A stretch of 64,000 nt of DNA from Ampelocalamus luodianensis (GCA_036346255.1 CM070622.1:24268751-24332750), one strand, 5' to 3'. Shown: positions 11,582-22,803, numbered from the stretch's first letter. Translations and numbers: made by a program. The notes: a model not told the origin generated them from the letters alone.

Positions 11582-12323
11582 CTGATTTATGATGCAAGGA
11601 CACACATTACTGGATGTTAATTTTGGACAAACACAACCAATATACATTAAATATAAATGGTTACCACTTTCCATATTACACTCTGGCAAATAAACTTTCA
11701 ACGTGTGACTTAGCTAGGCACACTCCATGACTCCAAGTCTCCAAGTATTTGCATACAACTATACAAGTGCTGGCTTAGCTAGGCGCCTAGGCCCACTCCA
11801 AGTATTAGCATACAAGTGCTGTTAATAACCTACCTGCAAGCAACAAGAGGGCTTTTCTTCTTTGGATCTCAGTTCTCAGGTCAGTGAAGCAGTGAAGCAG
11901 CCCATCATCTGCACACTGAGGAAAAGTTGCTGCAGAATTTTAAATAGAACGCTGAATTAGCTCATATCACAAAAGCAGTGATGTATTGCATCTGCTAAAG
12001 CAAAATCTAGCAGAACAGAAGGTGCAAAAAGTGCCAAAGCCTTGAATTTGGTGTTAGCACATGATTATGAATGGTGGCTAGTTGACTCTAAAATGGTTAG
12101 GCCAGTGTAACCTAATTAGTAATTAGATCTATCTTGAAGCAACATCACTCCACATCTGCTATAAATACAACAAGGTGAAATATTAGACCATACTGCTATA
12201 AATTATGGGAGACTTAAAAGACTAACAATGTCCTATGTTCTTTTGCCAGACCATGCCTCCCCTAACTAAAGGATTACATGAAAAAAATGATGCATCAATC
12301 AGGTCAGCAAGACAGCAAGTTAC

Positions 12324-12632
12324 TTGAAGTCCCGAAGGAGATTCTTTTGGGAAATACTTTTCAACAAGTGGACTAATTGCTTTTGTTATTTCCTCTTCTG
12401 ACGCATAACATGCCACCTCAGCCGGCAAAACCCTCAGAATAAATCTAGAATACATTCAAAATGAAAATCAATAAGCAAGAAAACAACTGCATAATCCATA
12501 TGAGCAAAGAAACTATATCTTGAAATATGAGACTTAATGAGCATAGGGAAGAATGGAAGATTGATTGCAATAGCAGTATAGCACCAAATCTGAACCTGGA
12601 CATATGTTTACGAGTTGAGCTCTGGGCTTCTG
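12324..12632 (-). pseudogene. captured exons of a THUMP-domain protein (TAN1/THUMPD1-like)
   Basis: Two minus-strand exons with intact splice borders. The upstream piece (about 12632 to 12596) encodes SSTRKHMSR and ends in AG before GT. The next exon (12444-12324) follows an AG acceptor (TGTATTCTAG) and encodes FILRVLPAEVACYASEEEI, continuing TKAISPLVEKYFPKE, then a GTAACT donor. Spliced together they give a continuous THUMP-domain segment as in plant homologues of yeast Tan1/human THUMPD1, the adaptor for N4-acetylcytidine in tRNA. Later THUMP exons are not found nearby and the upstream exon start is unclear, so this is a fragment. The pieces sit inside a hAT element, which implies capture from a host locus. 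Homology is from memory of the family, not from a search. Confidence 0.72.
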
Positions 12633-15072
12633 CAGACTGCAGTGTGCTTTCTCGCGTCAAGCCGCCAAGCCAGGAAGCGGGAAGGCCGGAAGGAGTAGCG
12701 GCAAAGGAAGGGACCGCCGGCGCCTTGGGGGGGGGTGTCCGCCGGCGCTGGACCTCGGGCGGCCGCCCAGCTTTGCACGATTGCTGGGACCGCCCCTGCC
12801 TGCAACTACTCCCACAAAAAAAGGCACTTCTGAACTAAACAGCAATACAACGTGCGATTAGCCAAATGAGAGAAAGATCCAAGCAGCGGCGGAACTCACA
12901 TCGTAAGTTCATAACCAACCAAGAAGAAGCTAAAAATCCACCAAAAGACAGCAAACAATTCACAATAACAAAGAGGGAGAGGGAGAACCAAGAGCGCAAG
13001 ATCGCACCTAGACTAGACTGCAAGAAGGGGAAGGACCGAGGGAGGGAGGGGAGGCATCGGCGGCTGCGAGGAGGGACCACAGGACGGGAAGGGAGGCGGC
13101 GGTGGCGGTCAGGGAGGAGGAACGCGGCGGCGGCGAGGGTTAGGGTTAGGGGGGCTGGTGGGATTGCGATTTGGGCGCTCTGCGTGGGTCTCCTGCGGGT
13201 GCGGGAGCGGGAATGCGGGATGATGGATTGGACTTTGGAGGATGGTGGCGTTTGGCTGTTGGTGTTCGCGGTTCGACGCTCGGACACTTTTACGGATATA
13301 TCCGAATTTACCCCCGGATAGCTCCAAATACACCAGCCACATTTCGTCCGAATCCGAATTCGAATCCGGCCGAAAATAACCGAACCCGGATCCGAATCCG
13401 GTGGAAAAACGGATATCCGAAAAACCACTCAGATTTTGCCCACATTTATTCGGTCGGTCGGGAATTATCCGCTCCGTTTGCACCCCTAGTCAGGGGCGGT
13501 CTGACCGGCCATGGTGGCGGTCTGACCGGTTTTGACTTAAGTCGCTGGCCTTCTTGGCAGCGATGTGTTGGTTGTTAGGTCAATCTCATGAGTTTTAGTG
13601 CATATGTGTTGCATGATGCATGTTTTGACTAACGTGAGTCAAGTTGTGAAGAACTTGTTCCCGGTTCGATTTTCTTGTCTATTGTTGTGTAGGTTGCTTG
13701 GTGGTCAACGATGGTCAACGGCGAGGATGATCGAGACTAGGCTTGCAGAGCTGAGGTTCAAAACGATCGACGATGCCGGGTGAAGTCATTGGACTCAAGC
13801 GTGGTGCAAGATGGACAAAGGTGACTGAACGGGCAGTTCGGTGCGACTGGTTGGATCAAACGGCGCGAGGGTTGGTGCAAGTGCCATGGTGGTTTCTGTG
13901 AGAGTTGGATGGGAGAGACTTGCCGACATGATGTGAACCGTTGATCAACCTACACGTGGTGAAGCGTGCGACTGCTTCTCGAAGATTGGACTCGGTCTTT
14001 GAAGAATGACCGAGAAGGGGTATTTTGGTAATCTTACCAAATACCGCCTTGGTTACCTTTGCCAACCCGCAACGCAAGATGGTGCGCGGAGAAGTGGATT
14101 AGGTCAAGAGGAGATGAAGATGGTGCTTTAAAATGCGTGCGTGTGTGACCCGTTTATGTGTGGGCCTTAACGGGAGCCTATTAGGGTACTCTTCTAGAAG
14201 CTCTAGGCCTCCACTATAAATAGAGGAGGGAGGTGGCTGCACCCCCTTGAACCCTTTCATTGTTTTGAAACCCTAGTTTGCTTAGGGAGAGGATAGTTGG
14301 AGGTTAGGGTTCTAGAGAGTTGGATTTGATTTTGTGCTCATGTATTGAGTCTTTGTCTTCCTAGATGGAGTGACTGTAAACCAATACCTTATCAAATCAA
14401 TCCAAAGAAAGTTCTCTCAAAGATGAGTCTATTTGCTTTCTTTCTCTCTATTTGGTGATTTGGGGTCTTTCTTTGATCCGCGAATTTTTGCTTGGTTTCT
14501 TGCCATGATCTAGCTTGCTGTGACATGTGAGAATACATGTAGGATCATCAATATCATCAATCACCCACGAGCAAGTCTCTAGTTCATATGTTTGTTTTGA
14601 CTCGGTTTTTGAACCTTCTTCACTCAAACGGAGAAAGGTCAGAACTTTGGCAAGGATCTTCACGATCGTTGCTTGGAATAGGTTCCTGACATCCTTGAGA
14701 AGGTGTGTGTCAAGTTTCATGAGTTTTGGATGCACAAATCAAAATTTAGCTCAATTTGTGTTTTGGTTTTCGAGCTGATTTTACTGTTCATCGAACTAGA
14801 GGTCTGACCGCCCGTGTGAGAGGTCCGACCGCTAGGCCAACCGGTCAGACCGCCCTCATGAGGTCAGACCGCCCGAGACTTTGTGATTTGAGTTTCTATT
14901 GGTTTTGCTTAAGGGTTTTGATTGGATTCAATACAAGTCTTCCGCTGTGCTTAATTGATTGATCTTTATAACTTTCATATCTATTGGAGTGAGATTCGTA
15001 TTGAATCCGATCTAAGTGAGAAAGAGATCGTGCTCCTATTCACCCCCCTCTAGTCGCCTTTTCGGTCCAACA

Positions 15073-15773
15073 CATAACCTCTTCATCCACACCAACATGT
15101 TCATTAGCTGGTAATGGGTTAGCTAATTTTGTAACATTATGAGAATCAGGGTTTGCATTTTCCTAAGTATGATGTGTGCTACTACTGGGTTGGGTAGGAC
15201 CTGCTTGACATGGGATTGGAAGGGCAAAAGTGCATGGCATGTCATTAGTGCAAAGAGTGCCATCTGCCTCATAGTACCAGCAAAACTATCATTTTGATCA
15301 CAGATTCTGATAGACACCTCAATAGTTTGGCTAACAATGAACTTGTCAAACATCAACTCCAAGTCTCGGTTTGAACTCACATGAATTAAATTTTTGGTCA
15401 CGGCATCACAGGAACTCACAGGTATTTGTCCCCAAGTCAGCAACTAATTTATTGAAGTCGACTGTGAATGAATCTGCTACTTTGTTGAAGCTAAAGCAAC
15501 TGAATTCATGCCTAGTCTTTTTCCCATGTGTAGCATATCTGCTTTTTAGAAGACATGTTGTTCAGTGGTCCATCATGTGGACAAATATAGTAATAACCAG
15601 ATCTACACTTTAAGTGCATCCTTACGGTAAAACTCAACAAAAAAAGAGAAATCCAACCATAAATAAGGCACATTCAAATGTTTGAGTGCACATACCCCGC
15701 ATGAACCCAAGATTTCGTAGGGGATGACATCAGTTCTGCCATTGCCGTCGTCCCCCTTCCTTGGTTCTGCCAT
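15073..15773 (-). pseudogene. MuDR-type transposase, N-terminal part of the split gene
   Basis: This is the upstream part of the transposase pseudogene at 1-669. A candidate first exon (ATG at 15773, to 15696) reads MAEPRKGDDGNGRTDVIPYE and ends GGG before GTATGT, a good donor. A later segment (about 15443-15250) reads NRDLELMFDKFIVSQTIEVS, which resembles the helix and strand of the PB1-like N-terminal domain of plant MULE transposases. The frame then shifts (GTLCTNDMPCTFALPIPCQA), meets a stop near 15170, and continues NVTKLANPLPANEHVGVDEE to the Copia insertion. On the other side, at 669, the acidic linker TDDSDIKEGNG goes on in the same frame. The gene was thus decayed as well as interrupted. 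Confidence 0.7.
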
Positions 15774-16733
15774 TGGCCTCCTCCCTCTAGTCTTCACATC
15801 GACTACTCGTGCGCCACTTTGCTGCTCAAGCCATGAGATTCCTGTCCTAGGGCTCCATTTGGGTGGCCTCAAGCTTCGGATCGAGTGGGATTTGGGGCCG
15901 ACGCCAATTCTAAGGTTTTGGGTGAGGGAGAGATGATAATAATGCGAATGGGTTTTGTGTGGCCAATGGCTCGACTGTGGCCGACAGCTCCCATGAAGAC
16001 CTAACGTGTGGGCCCGCACGGTGACAACTTGCGTGGGTAAGATGGGAATATAGGAAAAAATGGTATGTGTTTTGCACGTTCGCGTAGCATTGCCCTAACG
16101 CCAACTGATGGGAGTGGCAAAAAGGGGATAGAACTTCAGATCGAGTGGCAATGGAGGGAAGAGCAATTTGGCGATGGCATTTCAGGGAGCCAACCAACTT
16201 CCAATGGAAAAAAGGAATTAACCCATAATGAAACATATTGAGAACTCACTAGAACAAAAATAGCACTAAATCTATTTTAGCCCTCGTGATCAACTTGTAC
16301 AATTATCTCCTTGATGCATGTCTAGGTTAGTCCAATGGTTTATTACAAATACAGTCACAGGCCAGAGATGACATGTGTAAGCTGTCTAGATTCAACTCTC
16401 TCTCACTTGTGAGCTTGACGAAGCTCAACTCCCAACCAAAATAAAAGAACCAGGCTCATATTTGCCAAGTAGGATAGCTCAACCATGTAGTTTACAAATG
16501 TTACAAGACTAGAATATGTTTGTAAACTAAGGATTATGGTTACTGGAGTTTTCACATCGCTTTAGTCTAACTATAGCTCCAAGACATGTTAAGCTTCCTC
16601 AACCAGTATAAATTAATTATTTTGTATGAAACAATGATGGCTTGAACCTCCTTTGTGCTGCTTGATTGAATATTGAAAATCCCATCATCTAATGGATTAT
16701 TGTTGTAACTCTGTAAATTCCTGCTTTTGATGA
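15774..16733. other. presumed 5' flank of the MULE, then unassigned sequence
   Basis: 15774-16250 is GC-richer and probably the leader and terminal region of the MuDR-type element, but its inverted end is not identifiable because the other end is off the window. 16250-16733 shows nothing I can name; ORFs here are short and in unrelated frames. Confidence 0.4.
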
Positions 16734-17380
16734 AGTCCATTTGGCCCTATGAAGTATCGCTGTTCGGACACAACCTCTTGACCTAAAAACCGGACCTTTG
16801 ACCCCCCTCACATTGTAAAACCAGTGCACTTAACCCCCATAGCTGTTTTGCTCGGTGGTATTGCCTACGTAGCACCTAATCAACCTTGTTTCACCACATG
16901 GGATGCTGAGGTGGCAGCTGGGGCCCACACTTTAGCGAGACAGAAGTAGGGGCGACACAGAGGTATGGGGCGAATACGGAGTGGCGAGGGTGCCTGCGCA
17001 GTGGGTGGCATGGAGAGTAGGAGGCTATTGGCGGGCAACAGCTGTGGTGGGAGCGGATCTAGAAGAGCGCGCACACAACAGCGAACCGAAGGGAAGCGGA
17101 GACGATGGAATTGACCTAGAGGAAGGTGGAAACAACGGCAACCGAGATCGAATGGAGGCGGCCATGTCCGGAGAAGAGGGATAGCGTGAGCCAGAGGACG
17201 GTGCGGAGGCATCTGGTCAATTTGGCACATTTGACCCCGATCGAGCCAGGAAACCCCACCAATTCTTGTGTTCAATCCCAATTATGTCAAAATTCACACT
17301 GAATCTCAATGTTGATTGGGCTAAACATACAAAAGACGAGTCTTTTTTTCCCAAGCATGTAAATCTAAATGGTCGAATCA

Positions 17381-17765
17381 CGTACACATGGAGCCCTCCT
17401 TTGGCGAGGATGAGCATGCGGTAGCGTGCCAGAGGATGGCCCTTCCAATCCCAGAGATGTTGGTGACGAAGCCGACGAAGAGGAACACGCAGGCGAGCCT
17501 GATAACCCAAGGCATGAAGAAGAAGCCCAGCATGAAGGTCACCGACCCACAGAGCATGAGCGCCATGGACACGCCTAGTAGCATGGACGCCACCCTCTCC
17601 GCTGTCACCTGGCGTGGTCACAACCGGGCCCCATCCTCTAGTGATCGGAATATGGTGAGCAGGAGTGCACAAAGCTCGTAGAGCAGGTGCGACTAGTGCA
17701 CCTCCGCCGCTGGCCTCATGCCGCCGCCGTCGTGGAACGTCAGCCCTGTAATCTTGGACAAGAAG
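17381..17765 (-). pseudogene. captured fragment of a small membrane-protein gene
   Basis: One minus-strand frame from about 17765 to 17381 reads KITGLTFHDGGGMRPAAEVH, a TAG, SHLLYELCALLLTIFRSLED, a TGA, then VTAERVASMLLGVSMALMLC and GSVTFMLGFFFMPWVIRLAC, ending in FVGFVTNISGIGRAILW. Two strongly hydrophobic segments (LLGVSMALMLCGSVTFMLGF and IRLACVFLFVGFVTNI) would be membrane spans. It has the look of a short conserved plant membrane protein of unknown function; I cannot name it. Two in-frame stops break it. It lies between the inverted ends of the Pack-MULE-like element, which fits gene capture. Confidence 0.6.
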
Positions 17766-18083
17766 AGGAAGAAGAAGCGGAGAGGAAGATGAAGAGAGGG
17801 AGGAGGGGATGGGAACACCAAAATGGTTTTGCATCGCCTTGTTTTTTTCTTCCTCTTTTTGTCTAGGTTTGTGGGGTAGGGTGGGCAGTGATGAGGGTGT
17901 TGTGGATGGGGTGGCGGGCTATGTGGATGGTGGAGGGTCGAGGTTGAGCCGAGCCATCGCCATGTCGTAGTCACGGTGGCAAACCAGGCTAACTCGGTGC
18001 CACACAAGCAATACCACCGAGCAAAACAACTATTGGGGGTTAAGTGCACTGTTTTTGCAACATGAAGGGGTCAAAGGGGCAGT

Positions 18084-21000
18084 TGTAACATCCCAAATTT
18101 GCTCTTTTGAAAAATTATTTGAAATTAAGTAATTCAAATTATTTGGATCTTATTTGGTGTTCTTGAATTCAATTCCAATATGTAACCCTAAAATCAAATT
18201 CCAAAGTTCCGTATTCGAAATCAGTTCAAATCTCAAATCAAATATGAAATTCAAACCTCTCTCAAATCAATTCCGAATATTCTATCTCAACTCAAACATC
18301 TGTTCCAAAAATCAAATCAAACCTCAACCGATTTTGAATTCAAATTTTCTAATTTTAATTTATCCCTTAATTTCTTCTTGGGCGAAGCCATTTTCCTTTA
18401 TCCGTTTTGGCCCACTCCTTCGTGTTAGCCCACATGGCCATTTCCTCTACTTTCTTGCTCTGCTCCTGCTCGAGCCGGTACCCAGCCCATGCCACACCAA
18501 GCCACGCTGCGCTCACTCCTAAGCCAGCGCCACGTAATCTCCGCGTCCATTCAATCCCGCCATCACCACGCAATCAACAACATTGTCGTTTTTGTCATTG
18601 CATGACATCAATGCCGATCGAACTGCCATCGTGACATCCGCTCGCGCCGCGCTACTCAGTACCTAGCCTTGCCCACAAATAGAAGCACTGTGACCCTCAT
18701 CTGACCCCTTCACTCCCCTCAAAGTCCCAAAGCCTTCCATGCACTCATCGCCGTCACCCGTGGTCGTGTCCTCGAGCATTGGTCGCCACTCCGCACGTCA
18801 TTTCCGCCGCTCCAGTGAACTTATTGTGATTCTATTCACGTCATCTCATGTTCTAGCATTCCTTGAGTCGTTCCCCTCAATCAATTTCGCTTTTGCCATA
18901 GTGGTTCACCGAAATTAGGCCATCTTCTTCCCCTCCAGCCCACCGCAGCCGCCGCCAAATTCGTCTCCCTCGGTGAGCTTCTTCCCAATTCCCATGCACC
19001 TGTAGCACCGTCTCGACCCGCTCTCTTTCCCCCACCTCAATTCGGCCAAGGAACTACTGTAGTCGGCCGCCACCACCGTCCCTTCTCCGGAGCCAGGCAC
19101 CGTCACCTCTGTCCCCCTCTGGCTCCCTCGAAGGACTAGACGTTCTCCCCTTGCCATCGCCAAGCACGTGCGTGCCCCAGCCCTTCTTAACTGCTGCCAG
19201 AGCACCACCGTCACCATGCGCCCGTGCGCCGAGCCACCCTACTCACTGTCACCGCTGCCGCCGTACGCCGTTACCCATGCCGCCACCTCCTATCGCCTCC
19301 CTGAGGCCGCGTCGCCCCATTTTTGCCGTCGCCGACCGTCGACCGAGGTGCCACCTTGCACCCGAGCCGCCCGTTCCTCCTCTATTTTCCCTCTATTGCT
19401 CTCTCTCTATGACAGGTGGTCCCCACATGTCATTCTAATCCTTTCTCCCTCTCTTTCCCTCACTCAATGCAAGTCAACCCCACATGTCATACTCTCTGTG
19501 ATTTTCTATTATTTAATATGAAAGGAATATTCTCAAAATATTCCTTTTCCTCTCAATTTTTGGGATTTTCCAATTCGACAAATTTCTGGATGCTCAATCT
19601 CTTTGATATGAATTCCGATTCAGTTGATTCTTCTTCCTAAAATCATCTAAATTCTTAATATATCTATTAGTACTAATTTTATAATTTTTAGATTTTATAT
19701 TATTTATTTGTCTTGTTTCTTCCGTATAGAATCTGACGTTCCCGAAGCAAACTTTGACCAATCAGAAGTAGTGAATCCTAATGTCAACAAAGGCAAATCT
19801 CCTTTGATCATTTTGTACCTATGATTTCCAAATCTATTTTAAGTTTCAAAATTAATATGCATTACTACTTACATAAAATGATGAGTTTAAATCTTAGGTT
19901 GTTAGTTAATCCAAAAATTGACTATGCCTTCATTTGATGTTGATATCCATGAACCCTTGGCACCCTAGTATAGCAAATCCACGATAATGATTACAATATC
20001 GTTGGGTTTGTTAAAACGGTAGAATTGCTTAGACATGCTTTATCGGACATGATCATCCCTTTGGGTGGGAAATTATTATTGCCCTTGTTGCAAATCAGTT
20101 TGAGAAATGTATGGCAATAGATATTACCATTGGTTTTCAAAATAAAATAAAATAGTTAAAATCTGTTTAGACTTGGGCGGATGGTAAGTTCAAGCGGGTG
20201 CAGCTAAAGCACGAGAACTTGTATTGTGTTAAGTTTTTCCAAGTCATATTAAGAACCGACGCTTATGTCTATCAAAATTGAGCACTATCGTACAACCAAA
20301 TGTCCAGAATGGGGAGGACTTGGCCAACTAATTTACCGAGTCCAAGCATTAAGCCCGCAGACTATAGATGGTAGGAGTTACCTGGTTGTGCAAACTGGTA
20401 AATGTATTTCCATGTTTGTTGGGGCTTGCGTTGTACGATATTAAATGAACCATTTCATGTTTGTTGGAGTTTGCATTGTATGATATTAAATGAACCTCCA
20501 CGTCCAGGCAGGTTATCCCCCACAATTGTAAGTCCTCTTGACTATGGTAAATGTACTTCCAATTCTTGATAGTATAGTTCATAGGTATAGTTCATAGGGT
20601 GGGCTAATGTAAGGATGAGGTATTGTAAATGCCGTGTGATAATCGCTTAGTCATACGCCCAAGAAAGCGTGTCATGGACAACATTTTATGTCGATTATCT
20701 TGTGTGGGTCAAGTTGTATAACCTCTGCAGAGTGTTAAACTATTCGAATAGATGTGCCCATGGTTAAGGGCCAACAAGGTGCGTTTTCACATGGTAGACT
20801 TTAGTATTGCTTTCAAATAAATAAAATTTGAGAATTTGGGAACAGATGGGACTCTCGAGTAGATATTCTGATAGTTAGTACCAGTTGGGCAGCTAGAGCC
20901 CTATCCTTTGAACCTTGGCGGATAAAGCCTTGATACTAATGGTTGGTAGCTAGAACCTCTATTAGTGATATAATTAATTTAATTATTAAAACTACTTTTG

Positions 21001-21507
21001 TCAAATGTACCTTTTGAAAACTGTTCAAACTTAAAATATTATTTTGTACAAAAGAACCATATAAGCTCCATTGTTAAGCCTTGTATATTATATTTTCTCC
21101 AAGACTTTCGGAGTACTTTATGTACCTACATGCTACACAAAATAAATCTTAGAAGCCTTCCAAGTTGCCGAGGAGGTTTACAACTTCTACATGTGTTGCT
21201 ACAACGAAGGACACCCAGAGTACTAGGTCATGAGCCCCAATCAATTGCCTGTGAGCATACGGATGCGCCATCACTTGGAGTCATCCTCCTCTGCTGCAGT
21301 TTATTTGAGTTGTTTAGCCTGAAAGGGCGGTAATTGTAAGCTTCGACTATAAGGTCATTACTCTTATTTTCAATATTATACAATAGTTTGACGTTTGCAA
21401 AATACGTGTTGATATTCAATGATATAACTATGTGCACTAGCTACTGATCCAGGGACTAGTACAGATATACACAGAGGGTTTCGGATTTGGAAATCTAGGT
21501 CCCAACA
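18084..21507 (+). mobile_element. solo LTR of a Gypsy-type element (3.4 kb)
   Basis: Starts TGTAACATCCCAAATTTG and ends AGGTCCCAACA (TG...CA). No second copy or coding region accompanies it. It interrupts the right inverted repeat of the surrounding Pack-MULE-like element: sequence before 18084 and after 21507 joins to match the inverted left end. Flanking bases GCAGT and CCGGT agree at only three of five positions, as expected for an old 5-bp duplication. It shares a block with the solo LTR at 50228-53453, including AAACTATTCGAATAG (here 20737-20751) next to a GTGTGGGTNAAGTTGTA-like stretch, so the two belong to related families. ORFs inside it (for example 19151-19521) are low-complexity and not credible genes. 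Confidence 0.78.
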
Positions 21508-21767
21508 CCGGTTTTTTATTTTAGGTTTTATTTTAGGGATTAAGTGTCTGAACAACGATACTTCAGCGGTCAAATAGACTTTTCCTTATTTTATTGTACC
21601 TTTTTTGTTTGCTATTGTGTGCGAGCTACTTTCACTCAATCGGCAAAATGTATAAGCATCTGTCAACATTCATAGAACCTAAGAAATGATGTTTGAGTGT
21701 TTTTCAGTAAAATACTAGATTGGATTAACAATCCATCTGGACAAACTACTCAAATACTTTTGGCATA

Positions 21768-22107
21768 CAAATCGGCGATTACATGGCCAAAGGTTATGAC
21801 AATGTCTTGAGAGTGGACATTCAAGGAGCAGCAACTGAGACAGATACTCGGCGAATCTGCAATTTTCATCTTTCTAGTTGCAGAGCGCGAAGAGGCACTT
21901 GTCAAAAGGCTAATTCACCGCAAAACAGAAACATCAGATATGCTTCTTATCAGAATTGCAACAGCCAGAGAGGAGGTGAAACGCTTGAATTTTTTGACTA
22001 TGTAGTTGCCAATGCTGAAGGGAAGCTTGAGGATCCTGTTAAACAGGTGGAGTCTATCAATTGAGGCTGAGAAGGCAAAAGTTCACAAGCGTAGTGTCAA
22101 GATCTAG
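21768..22107 (+). pseudogene. guanylate kinase (plastid/mitochondrial type) C-terminal pseudogene
   Basis: Guanylate kinase phosphorylates GMP to GDP. The reading starts DYMAKGYDNVLRVDIQGAAT at about 21779, shifts frame, then gives ILGESAIFIFLVAEREEALV and KRLIHRKTETSDMLLIRIAT, followed by AREEVKRLN, another shift, FDYVVANAEGKLEDPVKQVE, and finally EKAKVHKRSVKI with a stop at 22105-22107. The order and wording match the C-terminal half of plant organelle-type guanylate kinase. At least three frameshifts are present. No GT-AG intron interrupts these roughly 340 bases, so a retrocopy or a single-exon fragment are both possible. The N-terminal half with the P-loop is absent. Confidence 0.78.
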
Positions 22108-22803
22108 TTAAGGCTCATATGGTCCATAACTTTTGGAGGAAAACTATCTTCAATTTAATCAATTGAAGTTCGATCTAGGGCGGAGGAAATTAGGAGGGAC
22201 AATTTGACTTGACTTCGGTTTGCAACAGTAACCACATTGCTATGTCATGAGAATTTAAAGTACCGAGATATCCTGGAGAGTTGTGTGGGATATAATAGCT
22301 TTGTCTCGCATTACATACTAGGGCCATCTACTCTGTCTTTCCCGGGATGTATATTTGATGGTCATTCTTGTGCAAACTATTCTGGCCAGAAATCGTTCCT
22401 TCTCTTCTTCTTCTTCTTCTTATCTGTATTTTCACTATGTTGTTAGTTCTTATAGAACTCTGTACGACCGTACCGAACTTCTTTTTGACACGCCATTTTA
22501 GTAAAGTAGTTTTGGTTTTCAAAAGGAAGATGACACCTACTGTAATAGCAAACCTTCTTGTATAAAAAGAAGAAAGGCAAAAGCACACAACATAGCTTTA
22601 ATACTCATCGAAATCTTTATACAGTGGCACAGAAACAGCACCAAACCTACCAGTTCCTAGAAGAAGTATAGCTCATGCGGATCCGTCGATCGATCTTTCA
22701 TCAGGAAGTCAGAGTACAGCAAGAAATAACCAAACCGTACACAGCTTAGAAGCATTGGAGTTTTTGGCTTATTTAGCATCCTTTTTTAAACGAAATAGCC
22801 ACC
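22108..22803. other. sequence after the guanylate kinase pseudogene
   Basis: Could be its former 3' untranslated region. It holds a short CTT run (about 22395-22420) and no credible gene. A polyA tail marking a retrocopy end is not visible. Confidence 0.4.

Larger units (their letters stand above)
10014..13488. mobile_element. hAT-type DNA transposon carrying host gene exons
   Basis: Ends are exact inverted repeats of 23 bp starting TAGGGGTGCAAACGG, and an exact 8-bp duplication GTCAGGGG flanks the element (10006-10013 and 13489-13496). Both are the hallmark of hAT transposons. Subterminal zones are dense in CGGATA/GAATAC-type short repeats. No hAT transposase is readable, so it would need a helper. 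Inside are THUMP-domain gene exons (minus strand, 12324-12632), a possible terminal exon of a gene (11504-11581), a GC-rich 5'-region-like block (12640-13250), and a 197-bp tandem duplication (10244-10640). It lies within the 3' LTR of the Copia element and is therefore younger than that insertion. Confidence 0.93.
670..15072 (+). mobile_element. Copia LTR retrotransposon, Sirevirus-like, degenerate, with a nested hAT in its 3' LTR
   Basis: A complete but decayed Copia element in plus orientation: 5' LTR 670-2488, primer-binding site 2491, gag with UBN2 domain and CCHC knuckle, then protease, integrase, reverse transcriptase and RNase H in Copia order, a long non-coding tail, a polypurine tract at 9771-9782, and a 3' LTR from 9783. 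Flanks are TATAA (665-669) and CATAA (15073-15077), a 5-bp target duplication with one mismatch. The coiled-coil second gag section with an extra CCHC-like motif, and the 1.8-kb tail after RNase H, point to the Sirevirus lineage (established for maize Opie/Ji-like families). Coding is broken by several stops and frameshifts, so it cannot move by itself. It sits in a MULE transposase gene. Confidence 0.88.
9783..15072 (+). repeat. 3' LTR of the Copia/Sirevirus element, split by a hAT insertion
   Basis: Matches the 5' LTR over its whole length apart from the nested element at 10014-13488. Without that insert and its 8-bp duplication it is about 1.8 kb, as the 5' copy is. It ends GGTCCAACA at 15072, followed by the MULE sequence. 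Confidence 0.88.
16734..21580. mobile_element. Pack-MULE-like element with long inverted ends, split by a solo LTR
   Basis: The left end (16734 on: AGTCCATTTGGCCC, then ATGAAGTATCGCTGTTCGG, CTTTGACCCCCCTCA, GTGCACTTAACCCCC, GTTTTGCTCGGTGGTATTGC) is matched in inverted order by the right end. The right end is itself cut in two: 17998-18083 holds the inner half and 21508-21580 the outer half, with a 3.4-kb LTR between. The inverted repeat is therefore about 140-160 bp, the size usual for Mutator-like elements, and its wording resembles common rice MULE ends. A host-like gene piece lies inside and no transposase is visible. A clean 9-bp target duplication is not seen, so exact edges are uncertain by a few bases. 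Confidence 0.68.

Noticed and set aside
12835..13428. 197-codon minus ORF
   Set aside because: Overlaps the subterminal repeats and the GC-rich leader-like block of the hAT; not conserved wording.
19151..19521. two overlapping Cys/Pro/Arg-rich ORFs
   Set aside because: Both are inside the solo LTR at 18084-21507 and reflect GC-rich composition.
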